Notes: generated from the letters alone by a model not told the origin. A stretch of 45,317 nt of DNA from DASYAE01 sp036501535 (GCA_036501535.1 DASYAE010000086.1:1-45317); one strand, 5' to 3'. Shown: positions 1-7,609, counted from the stretch's first letter. Numbers and translations are program-made.

Positions 1-5
1 AGGGA

Positions 6-14
6 GAGTGCCAA
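6..14 (-). promoter_or_regulatory. Possible half of a second CIRCE cut by the window edge
   Basis: On the minus strand these bases read TTGGCACTC, the left half of a CIRCE element, 8 bases downstream of the complete element. The right half would lie off the window. It could also just be a degenerate copy. Confidence 0.35.
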
Positions 15-22
15 CGCCATGT

Positions 23-49
23 TTAGCACTCTCACCCCGAGAGTGCAAA
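23..49 (-). promoter_or_regulatory. CIRCE operator (HrcA site)
   Basis: TTAGCACTC (23-31), a 9-base spacer (32-40) and GAGTGCAAA (41-49) match the CIRCE consensus TTAGCACTC-N9-GAGTGCTAA with one mismatch. CIRCE is bound by the HrcA repressor and controls groES/groEL. No gene inside the window follows it, and the cold-shock gene on its right ends facing it, so it probably controls a chaperonin gene transcribed leftward beyond base 1. In streptomycetes a lone groEL2 lies next to a cold-shock gene, which fits; the gene itself is not visible here. Confidence 0.85.
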
Positions 50-87
50 CGGCCGGCCAACCGGCAGTAAGCGGCCACGGAAACGCG

Positions 88-124
88 AACCGGCCCGGCT
101 CCCTGAACGGGAGCCGGGCCGGTT
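88..124 (-). terminator. Strong hairpin terminator of the cold-shock gene
   Basis: A perfect 16-bp stem (88-103 with 109-124, GC-rich, flanked by AA/TT) closes a 5-base TGAAC loop, 14 bases after the cold-shock stop codon. There is no long U tract, as is usual for actinomycete terminators. It separates this gene from the leftward transcript preceded by CIRCE. Confidence 0.85.
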
Positions 125-138
125 GCGACGTCAGAGCC

Positions 139-339
139 TCAAATCACGCGGACAGCTTCAGCCTGCTGCCCTCGGTCGCTCTGCGTAATCTCGAACTCCA
201 CTCGCTGGCCCTCTTCAAGCGAACGGTAGCCGTCCGCCTCAATAGCCGAGAAGTGGACAAACACGTCTTTGCCCTGGTCTACGGCGATGAAACCGTAGCC
301 CTTCTCCGCGTTGAACCACTTGACGGTGCCCTGAGCCAT
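139..339 (-). CDS. Cold-shock domain protein (CspA family)
   Basis: A 66-residue single cold-shock (OB-fold) domain protein that binds single-stranded RNA/DNA as an RNA chaperone. The N-terminus MAQGTVKWFNAEKGYGFI holds the RNP1-type KGYGFI motif, and VFVHFSAI is the RNP2-type motif. The length is typical of the family. The ATG at 339 is chosen because AAGGAG lies 6 bases upstream (346-351); an in-frame codon 14 residues earlier has no family support. The 340-733 region upstream is probably a long leader plus promoter, as is common for csp genes. The gene stands alone, ended by the hairpin at 88-124. Confidence 0.95.
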   Translation of the reverse strand: MAQGTVKWFNAEKGYGFIAVDQGKDVFVHFSAIEADGYRSLEEGQRVEFEITQSDRGQQAEAVRVI

Positions 340-733
340 TCCCAACTCCTTGCTGCCGGCCCACTCATGCTGATCCCGCACGTCGCGGGACCGGGTCGTG
401 TCCCCCGCCCCCTTCCGCCTCTGTCGAGCCGGGGCCGGTGATGACTGCGTCGTGCCCGCCGTTACCGGCGGTTTCCGAACTGTGCGACCGGCGCCGAGAG
501 TATCCTCAATGGACCGCGTCGCAACAGGTCAATGACGAGTCCTCAGTGAAATCGACAGCGGGTATTCGACCTGACAAATACCGACGAGTCCCATGAAATC
601 CGGCGGCAGTAAGCCAAACTGTAATCGGACGGTTACTGATCATCTCAACGGCTGGACCGTTCACGCCCGGTTCACGCCACCCCGGCCTCGGGGGGTGACG
701 TTCCGTCAGTGGATAAAGACACCGCGTGGGAAT
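340..733. other. Intergenic: cold-shock leader/promoter and repeats
   Basis: No convincing gene. It contains a small hairpin TCCCGC-acgtc-GCGGGA (374-390) in the likely csp leader, an imperfect direct repeat GACGAGTCC...TGAAATC (534-553 and 583-600), a GGTATT/AATACC dyad (561-566, 577-582) between the repeats, and a weak CACCCC/GGGGTG hairpin (678-697) that may end the sulfur-carrier transcript. I could not place a clear -35/-10 pair. Confidence 0.4.
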
Positions 734-1012
734 TCAGCAGCCTCCGGCGACCGCCGGGATGATCGAGACGGTCGAGCCGTCCTTTGTCTCGGTCGCCAGC
801 CCCTCGGCGAAACGGACGTCGTCGTCGTTCACGTAGACGTTGACGAACCGGCGCAGCTTGCCGGAGTCGTCCAGCACCCGGGCGCGCAGGCCCGGGTAGG
901 ACGCCTCGAGGGCGTCGACCACCCCGGCGAGGCTGGCGCCCTCGACGGAGACCTCGGCGGCCCCGCCGGTATAGGTGCGCAGGATGGTCGGAATGCGGAC
1001 GGTGACAGCCAC
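734..1012 (-). CDS. MoaD/ThiS/CysO-like ubiquitin-fold sulfur carrier
   Basis: A 92-residue beta-grasp protein related to CysO, ThiS and MoaD, which carry sulfur as a C-terminal glycine thiocarboxylate. The body (VRIPTILRTYTGG, SLAGVVDALEASYPGLRARV, FVNVYVNDDDVRF) and tail IPAVAGGC are typical of the CysO/MoaD group, but the chain ends GGC rather than GG. The family needs a free GG end for adenylation by an E1-like enzyme, so the terminal Cys should be removed first, or the group differs. The GTG start has AAGGAG 7 bases upstream (1020-1025). It lies 104 bases downstream of the thrC-like gene on the same strand, so the two are probably cotranscribed under the SAM riboswitch. Its acceptor is inferred, not shown. 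Confidence 0.85.
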   Translation of the reverse strand: MAVTVRIPTILRTYTGGAAEVSVEGASLAGVVDALEASYPGLRARVLDDSGKLRRFVNVYVNDDDVRFAEGLATETKDGSTVSIIPAVAGGC

Positions 1013-1116
1013 CGGAGTTCTCCTTACAGGGGTTCGCCTTCGCGGCCGGGGACGGCGGCCGCGGGTATTCAGTCGGGTCGGCCCGTCATCAAACGCGGGA
1101 CGCGCCGGTCACGAGG

Positions 1117-2406
1117 CTACGCCCGCACGAGGCCGGCTTTGCGGAACGCCTCGACGCTTGGCTCGATCGTCGCCGTGACGCCGGTGCCGGCGACCGCGTC
1201 GAGCGTCTTGAGCCCGTCGCCGGAGTTGATCACCACGGTCTGCGCCGCCGGGTCGAGCAGGCCCTCGCGCACCAGCTTGCGCAGCACCCCGACGGTCACC
1301 CCGCCGGCGGTCTCGGTGAAGATCCCCTCGGTGCGGGCCAGCAGCCGGATCGCGGAGACCACCTCGTCGTCCGTCACGTCCTCGACCGCGCCGCCGGTGC
1401 GCCGCGCGATGTCGAGCACGTACGGGCCGTCCGCCGGGTTGCCGATGGCCAGCGACTTCGCGATGGTGTCCGGGCGCACCGGCTGGACCACGTCGTGCCC
1501 GGCCTTGAACGCGGCCGAGACCGGCGAGCAGCCGGCCGCCTGGGCGCCGAAGACCCGGTACGGCCGGTCCTCGACCAGCCCGAGCTCGATCAGCTCGCGG
1601 AACCCCTTGTCGATCTTGGTGAGCTGGGAGCCGGACGCGATCGGCACCACGATCTGCTCCGGCAGCCGCCAGCCGAGCTGCTCGGCGATCTCGTAGGCCA
1701 GGGTCTTGGAGCCCTCGGAGTAGAAGGGCCGCAGGTTCACGTTGACGAAGCCCCAGCCGGCGCCGGCCTCGTCCCCGATGAGCTCCGAGCAGAACCGGCT
1801 GACCTCGTCGTAGGTGCCGTCCAGCGCGACCAGCCGGCCGCCGTAGACCGCGGCCATCACGATCTTGGCCTGCTCCAGCCCGGCCGGGACGAACACGCAG
1901 GAGTCGAGGCCGGCCCGGGTGGCGGCCGCGGCGACCGCGCCGGCCAGGTTCCCGGTCGAGGAGCAGGACAGGGTGGTGATGCCGAGCGAGCGGGCCGCCT
2001 CGAGCGCGATGGCGACCACCCGGTCCTTGAACGAGTGGGTCGGGTTGCCCGAGTCGTCCTTGACGTACAGGGAGCGCAGGCCGAGCTCGCGGGCCAGTCC
2101 CTCGGCGTGCACGAGGCGGGTGTAGCCCGGGTGCAGGTTGCGGCGGCTCGCGACGTTCTCCGGCACCGGCAGCAGCGGCGCGTAACGCCAGATCGAGTTG
2201 GGCCCGCGCTCGATGTCCGCGCGCGAGACGGCGCCGAACTCGTAGGCGATCTCCAGCGGCCCGAAGCACTGCGCGCACACGTAGTCGGGGCCCAGCGGCG
2301 CCCGTTCCCCGCACTCGCGGCAGGAGAGCGCGACGGCGCGGCCGAACGGGGCGGGGCCGCCGACCGCCGCGGAGGCGACCGGGGCGGCTGCTGGGGTCAT
2401 GGTCAT
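1117..2406 (-). CDS. thrC: Threonine synthase family PLP enzyme with N-terminal zinc ribbon
   Basis: A 429-residue fold-type II PLP enzyme. Threonine synthase converts O-phosphohomoserine to threonine. The PLP-lysine motif is NPTHSFKDR (about residue 120), followed by SCSSTGNLAGAVAA for phosphate binding. Residues about 29-50 hold a zinc-ribbon-like CREC...CAQC, as in the longer archaeal/plant-type branch. The ATG at 2406 follows AGGGAAAGG in the riboswitch tail; ATG 2400 is an alternative. The SAM-I riboswitch in its leader and the sulfur carrier downstream suggest a role in sulfur amino-acid metabolism. Actinomycetes usually have another thrC in a hom-thrC-thrB operon, so this may be a paralogue with another nucleophile. 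Family assignment is firm; the reaction is not. Confidence 0.85.
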   Translation of the reverse strand: MTMTPAAAPVASAAVGGPAPFGRAVALSCRECGERAPLGPDYVCAQCFGPLEIAYEFGAVSRADIERGPNSIWRYAPLLPVPENVASRRNLHPGYTRLVHAEGLARELGLRSLYVKDDSGNPTHSFKDRVVAIALEAARSLGITTLSCSSTGNLAGAVAAAATRAGLDSCVFVPAGLEQAKIVMAAVYGGRLVALDGTYDEVSRFCSELIGDEAGAGWGFVNVNLRPFYSEGSKTLAYEIAEQLGWRLPEQIVVPIASGSQLTKIDKGFRELIELGLVEDRPYRVFGAQAAGCSPVSAAFKAGHDVVQPVRPDTIAKSLAIGNPADGPYVLDIARRTGGAVEDVTDDEVVSAIRLLARTEGIFTETAGGVTVGVLRKLVREGLLDPAAQTVVINSGDGLKTLDAVAGTGVTATIEPSVEAFRKAGLVRA

Positions 2407-2420
2407 GGCGAGGCCTTTCC

Positions 2421-2549
2421 CTCATCTTCCCCGCCGGCTTTCGGCAGGACGGACTTGGCACCAGCTCCCCGGCGGGGCCTCGCTGCGCGAAGCCGCCAGG
2501 GCGGTTGCCGGAGCGTCACAGGGCCGTTCCCTCAGCTCCTCTGGATGAG
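2421..2549 (-). ncRNA. SAM-I (S-box) riboswitch upstream of thrC
   Basis: The minus strand follows the S-box consensus closely. P1 is CTCATC (2544-2549) with GATGAG (2421-2426). P2 is GGAGC/GCTCC with inner AGGG/CCCT and the kink-turn context GAGGGA...GGCCC. The core CCGGCAACC lies at 2503-2511, and GGTGCCAAGTCC at 2451-2462 closes P3. P4 is CCTGCCG-AAAG-CCGGCGGGG. The 3' strand of P1 runs into GAGGGAAAGG, the ribosome-binding region, 14 bases before the ATG, with no room for a terminator. SAM binding should therefore block translation. The core matches SAM-I better than the actinobacterial SAM-IV class. Confidence 0.9.
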
Positions 2550-2716
2550 CACGTGCAGTATGAAGTTGTGGGGTGACTCACGATGCTGATATGTACGGCT
2601 TTCGCGGGTCACTGGCACTGTAGCGCACGCCGGTCCCGGCGCCGAAGTCGTTCCAGTAGGTGAACATCGGGTGGGCGATGACGCACCGGCGGCGGGGCTT
2701 GGGCAAGCTTGGACCC

Positions 2717-3691
2717 GTGAATCACATCGACCGCACCCGGCAGTGGCTGGCGAGCCGTACCTCCCGGGAGGCGGACTGGCCGCTCGACCGGCTGCTGCGG
2801 CTGAAGAAGGAGTCCGCCGCGCAGCTGAGCGTCGTGCTCCCGGCGCTCGACGAGGAGGCCACGGTCGGCGCGATCGTCCGGGCGATCGTCCGGGACCTGG
2901 CCGCGCCGGGCCTGATCGACGAGGTGGTGGTGGTCGACTCGGGGTCCACCGACGCGACCGCGCGGGAGGCGGTGCAGGCCGGGGCGCGGGTGGTGCGGCG
3001 CGAGGACGCGCTGCCCGGGGTGCCGGTCCGGCCGGGCAAGGGCGAGGCGCTGTGGCGCTCGCTCGCGGCGACCTGCGGCGACGTGGTCTGCTTCGTCGAC
3101 GCGGACCTGCTGGAGTTCTCCTCCTCGGTCGTGCGCGCCGTGGTCGGGCCGGTGCTCGCGTATCCCGAGGTACAGCTGGTCAAGGCGGCCTACGAGCGCC
3201 CGCTGGCCAACGGCGACACGGTGCACCCGGCCGGCGGCGGCCGGGTCACCGAGCTGGTCGCGCGGCCGCTGCTGAACCTCTACTGGCCGGAGCTGGCGGG
3301 CGTGGTCCAGCCGCTGGGCGGCGAGTACGCCGGCCGGCGCAGCCTGCTGGAGTCGCTGGCCTTCCCGTGCGGATACGGGGTCGAATTCGCCCTGCTGGTG
3401 GACACCTACCGGCAGCACGGCCTCGACGCCATCGCCCAGGTGGACGCGGGCGTGCGGCGGCACCGCCATCAGGATGACCTGGCGCTGGGCCGAATGGCCG
3501 CCGAGATCATCCAGGTGGCGATGGACCGGCTCGGCGCCGCCGCCCCCGAGTCCACGCTGCTGACCCAGTTCGCCCGCACCGCCTCGGGATTCGCGCCCGC
3601 GTCCCGCGACACGGCCCTGGTCGAGCGGCCGCCGCTGGCCTCGCTGCGGGCGGGCACCGGTTTCGAGCCGAGTTGCCGACGGAAGGATTAA
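2717..3691 (+). CDS. gpgS: Glucosyl-3-phosphoglycerate synthase (GT81)
   Basis: Transfers glucose from NDP-glucose to 3-phosphoglycerate, giving glucosyl-3-phosphoglycerate, the precursor of glucosylglycerate and of the start of methylglucose lipopolysaccharides. Visible motifs are SVVLPALDEE (residues 38-47), VVDSGSTD (72-79), GKGEALWR (107-114), the metal-binding DAD in VDADLLEF (128-130) and CGYGVEFALLVD. The GTG start at 2717 gives 324 residues, the usual family length; ATG 2660 would add an unsupported tail. No strong ribosome-binding site is seen. It abuts otsA, with its stop codon 8 bases before the chosen otsA ATG, suggesting a joint osmolyte operon. The phosphatase GpgP is not in the window. 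Confidence 0.9.
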   Translation: MNHIDRTRQWLASRTSREADWPLDRLLRLKKESAAQLSVVLPALDEEATVGAIVRAIVRDLAAPGLIDEVVVVDSGSTDATAREAVQAGARVVRREDALPGVPVRPGKGEALWRSLAATCGDVVCFVDADLLEFSSSVVRAVVGPVLAYPEVQLVKAAYERPLANGDTVHPAGGGRVTELVARPLLNLYWPELAGVVQPLGGEYAGRRSLLESLAFPCGYGVEFALLVDTYRQHGLDAIAQVDAGVRRHRHQDDLALGRMAAEIIQVAMDRLGAAAPESTLLTQFARTASGFAPASRDTALVERPPLASLRAGTGFEPSCRRKD

Positions 3692-3699
3692 TCGCCGGG

Positions 3700-5283
3700 A
3701 TGGTGGAAACGACCGGAAACATGCTCGGCACTGGCAGCACCGGCACTGAATCCGACGACACAGGCGGTTCCGACGACGGGAAGGGCAGCGCCCGGATCCT
3801 CGTCGCCTCGAATCGGGGACCCGTTTCCTTCGCCGTAACCGAAGACGGCGATCTCAACGCCCGCCGCGGCGGCGGAGGGCTCGTCTCCGGACTGTCCTCG
3901 GTCAGCTCCGACGAGGAGCAGGTGTGGGTCTGCGCGGCGCTGTCCGACGGCGACCGCATCGCGGCCCGCCGCAGCCCCCGCGGGCGGCTCGACCGGGCCG
4001 GGCTGATGGATCCCGGCATCCCCGTCCGCATGCTGGACATCGGCCCGGGGATCCTGCACGCCGCGTACAACGCGGTGGCGAACTCGACCCTCTGGTTCAT
4101 CCACCACATGCTCTACGCGACGCCGACCGCCCCGGTCTTCGCCGAGAAGTTCGCCGCCGGCTGGGACGCCTACCGGGCCTACAACCGGGCGTTCGCCGAG
4201 GCGCTGGCCGAGGAGGCCGGGCCGCAGGGGCACGTGGTGGTGCAGGACTACCACCTGTGCCTGGTCCCGGCGATGCTCCGCGAGCTGCGGCCCGACCTGC
4301 GGATCGGGCACTTCTCGCACACGCCGTGGGCGCCGCCGGACTATTTCAGGATCCTGCCGGACCACGTCGGCGACGCGATCCTGGAGGGCATGCTCGGCGC
4401 GGACTACCTCGGCTTCCTGACCGAGCGCTGGGCGCTGGCCTTCGTGGACTGCTGCACCCGCCGGTTCGGCGCCGCGGACCACGGGCCGGGAGAGGCCGGC
4501 GCGGACGGCGGCCCGGCCCTGCTGGCCAACACGCCGCCGGAGCAGCCGCGCGGCCCGGTGCGGGTGGGCGTGCACGGGCTCGGCGTCGACGCGGCGTCGC
4601 TGGTCGAGCGGGCCCGCCGGGACGACGTGGAGGACCGGCTGGCCGGGCTGCGCGCGGCGGTCGGCGAGGACCCGGAGACCGGGCCGCGGCAGGTGATCGT
4701 CCGGGTGGACCGCACCGAGCTGTCGAAGAACATCGTGCGCGGCCTCGAGGCGTACGCGCTGCTGCTGCGCCGGCACCCGGAGTGGCTCGGCCGGGTGGTG
4801 CACGTCGCGTTCGCCTACCCGAGCCGCACCGACCTGGCCGAGTACCGCGACTACACGGCCGCGGTGACCCGGCTGGCGAAGGAGATCGAGGAGGAGTTCG
4901 CCCGGCCCGGCTGGCAGCCGCTGATCCTGCACGTCGAGGACGACTTCGCGCGGTCCCTGGCGGCGTACCGGATGGCCGACGTGGCGGTTGTCAACCCGAT
5001 CCGGGACGGCATGAACCTGGTGGCGAAGGAGATCCCGATCGTCGCCTCGGCCACCGGCGGCGCGTGCACGCTGGTGCTCTCGCGCGAGGCCGGCGCGGCC
5101 GCCGAGATGTCCGAGGACGCGCTGATGGTCAACCCGTACGACGTCTGCGCCACGGCCGAGGCGCTGCACACGGCGCTGAAGATGGACTCGGCCGAGCGCC
5201 GCGCGCGCTGCGGGCGGCTGGCCGCGGCGGGCTCGGCGCTGCCGCCGCAGCGCTGGTTCGCGGACCAGCTCGCGCAGCTGTGA
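3700..5283 (+). CDS. otsA: Trehalose-6-phosphate synthase (GT20)
   Basis: Makes trehalose-6-phosphate from NDP-glucose and glucose-6-phosphate, a cytosolic step in osmoprotection and spore storage. Motifs: VASNRGPVSF near residue 35, RRGGGGLVSGL, VVQDYHLCLVP, HFSHTPWAPPDYFRILP, VHGLGVD, VRVDRTELSKNIVRGLEAY and VNPIRDGMNLVAKEI, with the donor-site Arg/Lys kept. The HTPWAPPDY form is typical of actinomycete enzymes; the S. venezuelae OtsA prefers GDP-glucose, so that donor is plausible. ATG 3700 is chosen; an upstream TTG (3673) would overlap gpgS and bring in a rare TTA codon. GGAAGGA lies 12 bases before the ATG. The first ~35 residues are a low-complexity Gly/Thr/Ser leader. No otsB is nearby. 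Confidence 0.9.
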   Translation: MVETTGNMLGTGSTGTESDDTGGSDDGKGSARILVASNRGPVSFAVTEDGDLNARRGGGGLVSGLSSVSSDEEQVWVCAALSDGDRIAARRSPRGRLDRAGLMDPGIPVRMLDIGPGILHAAYNAVANSTLWFIHHMLYATPTAPVFAEKFAAGWDAYRAYNRAFAEALAEEAGPQGHVVVQDYHLCLVPAMLRELRPDLRIGHFSHTPWAPPDYFRILPDHVGDAILEGMLGADYLGFLTERWALAFVDCCTRRFGAADHGPGEAGADGGPALLANTPPEQPRGPVRVGVHGLGVDAASLVERARRDDVEDRLAGLRAAVGEDPETGPRQVIVRVDRTELSKNIVRGLEAYALLLRRHPEWLGRVVHVAFAYPSRTDLAEYRDYTAAVTRLAKEIEEEFARPGWQPLILHVEDDFARSLAAYRMADVAVVNPIRDGMNLVAKEIPIVASATGGACTLVLSREAGAAAEMSEDALMVNPYDVCATAEALHTALKMDSAERRARCGRLAAAGSALPPQRWFADQLAQL

Positions 5284-5352
5284 CGCACTGTGCCGCGCTG
5301 CGACGCCCTGTGGCGGGCGCTGCGTAGGGCCGGACCGGACCGGGCCGCCAGA

Positions 5353-5389
5353 GATCGGGTGATCGGGTGATCCGATCGGGTGATCAGGT
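5353..5389. repeat. 8-bp GATCGGGT repeats between convergent genes
   Basis: GATCGGGT occurs at 5353-5360, 5361-5368 and 5374-5381, with a variant GATCAGGT at 5382-5389 and a short GATCC in between. The run reaches into the end of the DUF3263 gene, supplying its stop codon. Looks like slippage-prone DNA. Confidence 0.7.
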
Positions 5390-5830
5390 CTGGCCGGGTG
5401 CCGCACCGCGCGAGCGCTGCCGGACCGCGCGCATCCGACGCAGCCGCTTCACCAGCGCCGGCTCGAGCTCCAGCGCCTCCGGCCGGTCCAGCAGGGCGTT
5501 GAGCACCTGGTAGTAGCGGGAGGCGGACAGGCCGAAGCGCTCCCGGATCGCCTGTTCCTTCGAGCCGGCGTACTTCCAGTACTTCTTCTCGAACTCCAGG
5601 ACTTCGCGGTCCCGGTCGGACAGCGCGCTCTCGCCGCTCTCGGCCGCGCCGTCGGCCGGCGCCTCAGCCGCGGTCGCGCCTTGGACGGCAGCGGCGCCAT
5701 CGACGGCCGGCAGCGAGTCCCGGGCCGACCCGGCGTCGGTCTGCGCCGGGACGACGGGACGCGGGGCCTGCCGCGCCGACTGCGTCTGCTCGCTCTCGGA
5801 CTCCGTGCCACCGGACTTCTGCGGCGCCAT
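5384..5830 (-). CDS. DUF3263 domain protein
   Basis: 148 residues. The first ~75 are a low-complexity Ala/Gln/Ser/Pro region. The C-terminal ~70 (SDRDREVLEFEKKYWKYAGSK through RFGLSASRYYQVLNALLD and KRLRRMRAVRQRSRG) form the conserved DUF3263 domain. That domain looks like a small helix-turn-helix of the sigma-70 region 4 kind with a basic tail, so DNA binding is likely, but no function is established. ATG 5830 is preceded by GAGGAG at good spacing. It converges on otsA with only 100 bases between them. A candidate promoter upstream is TTCGAC-N17-TACCAT, with its -10 at about 5874-5879. Confidence 0.85.
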   Translation of the reverse strand: MAPQKSGGTESESEQTQSARQAPRPVVPAQTDAGSARDSLPAVDGAAAVQGATAAEAPADGAAESGESALSDRDREVLEFEKKYWKYAGSKEQAIRERFGLSASRYYQVLNALLDRPEALELEPALVKRLRRMRAVRQRSRGAAPGQT

Positions 5831-6194
5831 GCGATCACTCCTCAGCCGCGCTCGGACCGTCCACTCATCTGCATGGTAGAGGCGCATTCAGACAAGTCGA
5901 ATAGGCCGAACGGCGGATGCGGACGTGGATGAACCAGGGTTGAACACTGAGTTGATCGAGTGGTGCTGGCATGCCCGGTCTGACAGCAAATCAGATAATT
6001 ATGCGACACCCGTCCGGCCGCTCCGACGGCGCCTACCGCACGTGTCTGATTCAGTACCCTGCGCAGCGCCCGAACCGTGCTCAGCTCGCGCTTCATGTGC
6101 GACGCGTCACACGCGGCCGCGCCCAGGACGGCCCGTGCGTCCCATTCCTCCCGAATCTGGCCGCCCGGATCTTCCACCCCCTAGACTATTGGGC
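5831..6194. other. Intergenic region without recognised gene
   Basis: About 360 bases with noticeably lower GC in the middle (around 5985-6005, AAATCAGATAATTATG). Reading frames across it lack the third-position GC bias of the neighbours. It must carry the divergent promoters of the DUF3263 gene and nagA. I recognise no RNA gene in it. Confidence 0.5.
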
Positions 6195-6210
6195 TAAGGT
6201 CTATACCAAT
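6195..6210 (+). promoter_or_regulatory. DasR-responsive element (dre) of nagA
   Basis: TAAGGTCTATACCAAT resembles the 16-bp dre consensus A(C/G)TGGTCTAGACCA(C/G)T, matching 11 positions including the GGTCTA-ACCA core. DasR is the GntR repressor of GlcNAc uptake and use, and nagA is a known target in streptomycetes. A possible -10 box TAGACT (6182-6187) would put the transcription start inside the site, consistent with repression. Confidence 0.65.
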
Positions 6211-6245
6211 CCGGCCGAGTGGCCGCCTGAGCCGAGGGTCGCCCG

Positions 6246-7406
6246 ATGCCAGTCCTACGCCATGCCCGAGTCGTCCTGCCCGGCGCCGTCGTCGAGGACG
6301 GCTGGCTCGCCACCGACGGCGGGCTCATCCGGGCGGTCGGCGGCCCCGGCGACCCGATCCCGGCCACCCCGGACGAGATCGGCGCGGCGCTCGACCTGAC
6401 CGGCCGTCACGTCGTGCCCGGCTTCGTCGACATGCACGTGCACGGCGGCGGAGGCGGCGCCTTCACCTCCGGGCAGGTGGCCCGGGCCCGGGAGGCCATC
6501 GCGTTCCACCGCGGCCGCGGCACCACCACGATCGTCGCCTCGACCGTGACCGGCGCGCTGGACGACCTCGAGCGCTACATCGGCGACCTGGCCGGGCTGG
6601 TCGAGGACGGCGAGATCGCCGGCATCCACCTGGAGGGGCCGTTCATCGCCCGCTCCCGCTGCGGCGCGCACGACCCGGGCCTGCTGCGCGACCCGGAGCC
6701 GGCCACGGTGCGCCGGCTGCTGAAGGCCGGCCACGGGACGGTGAGCATGGTCACCCTGGCCCCCGAGCTGCCCGACGGCCTGGCCGCGACCGCCGTGCTC
6801 GCGGACAGCGGCGTGATCGCCGCCTTCGGCCACACCGACGCCACCTACGCGCAGGCCAACCAGGCCATCGGCCGCGGCGCCCGGGTGGCCACGCACGTGT
6901 TCAACGCGATGCGGCCGGTGCACCACCGCGAGCCGGGCCCGGTCACCGCCGCGCTCGAGAACGAGGACGTGTTCGTCGAGATGGTCAACGACGGGCTGCA
7001 CGTCCACCCCTCGGTGGTCAGCCTGGTCTTCTCCGCGGCCGGCGCGCACCGGGTCGCCCTGATCACCGACGCGATGGAGGCCGCCGGCGCCCCGGACGGC
7101 CGCTACCCGCTCGGGCCGCTGACCGTCGAGGTGGCCAACGGCGCGGTCCGGGTGGCCGGGACCGACACGCTGGCCGGCTCGACGCTGACCATGGACCAGG
7201 CCTTCCGCAACACCGTGCGCGAGGTGGGCATCCCGATCGAGCAGGCGGCGGTCTCCGCCTCGCTCACCCCGGCCCGGGCGCTGGGCCTGGCCGACCGGAT
7301 CGGCTCGCTCGAGCCGGGCAAGGCCGCCGACCTCGTCGTGCTGGACGACGACCTGCGGGTCGAGGCCGTCATGCGGCACGGCGCCTGGGTGCAGAACCAG
7401 GCCTGA
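6246..7406 (+). CDS. nagA: N-acetylglucosamine-6-phosphate deacetylase
   Basis: Removes acetate from GlcNAc-6-P to give glucosamine-6-P, which feeds glycolysis and cell-wall synthesis and is itself the DasR signal. An amidohydrolase of 386 residues, normal length. Motifs: PGFVDMHVHGGGG (metal-binding HxH), GIHLEGPFI (metal-ligand Glu), FGHTDATY and THVFNAMRP (metal His residues), VNDGLHVH, and LITDAMEAAG with the catalytic Asp. ATG 6246 has GAGGG 7 bases upstream. It is transcribed alone from a region with a dre site; nagK, often paired with it in streptomycetes, is absent. Confidence 0.95.
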   Translation: MPVLRHARVVLPGAVVEDGWLATDGGLIRAVGGPGDPIPATPDEIGAALDLTGRHVVPGFVDMHVHGGGGGAFTSGQVARAREAIAFHRGRGTTTIVASTVTGALDDLERYIGDLAGLVEDGEIAGIHLEGPFIARSRCGAHDPGLLRDPEPATVRRLLKAGHGTVSMVTLAPELPDGLAATAVLADSGVIAAFGHTDATYAQANQAIGRGARVATHVFNAMRPVHHREPGPVTAALENEDVFVEMVNDGLHVHPSVVSLVFSAAGAHRVALITDAMEAAGAPDGRYPLGPLTVEVANGAVRVAGTDTLAGSTLTMDQAFRNTVREVGIPIEQAAVSASLTPARALGLADRIGSLEPGKAADLVVLDDDLRVEAVMRHGAWVQNQA

Positions 7407-7609
7407 ACCCGGCCTGAACCGCCGTGGCGCCATCTGCGCCCGTCTTCCACCCGAACGGGTGAGGAACCACGCACAGCGCCCGTTCGCCGGTTTTGGGAAG
7501 TCTGTCCGGTTGAGAGAATCCGGGTGAACGTGCCAACCATTTTCAGGTGGCCGTCGCGTCATGAAACGGTCCGGCGACAAACCAACGCGACTACGGAGGG
7601 AGCACGGCC

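Noticed and set aside
1109..2461. A 450-residue minus-strand frame overlapping thrC, and a 364-residue plus-strand frame at 1495-2589
   Set aside because: Arg/Gly/Ala-rich compositions typical of wrong frames in GC-rich DNA; the thrC frame has clear motifs.
2660..2716. Upstream ATG start for gpgS
   Set aside because: It adds 19 residues absent from the family; GTG 2717 gives the usual 324 residues.
5842..6177. A 111-residue frame in the nagA upstream region
   Set aside because: No codon-position bias, no ribosome-binding site, no recognisable protein; it crosses promoter elements.
7448..7461. Terminator after nagA (CACCC-GAAC-GGGTG)
   Set aside because: Only a 5-bp stem without a U tract; too weak to call.
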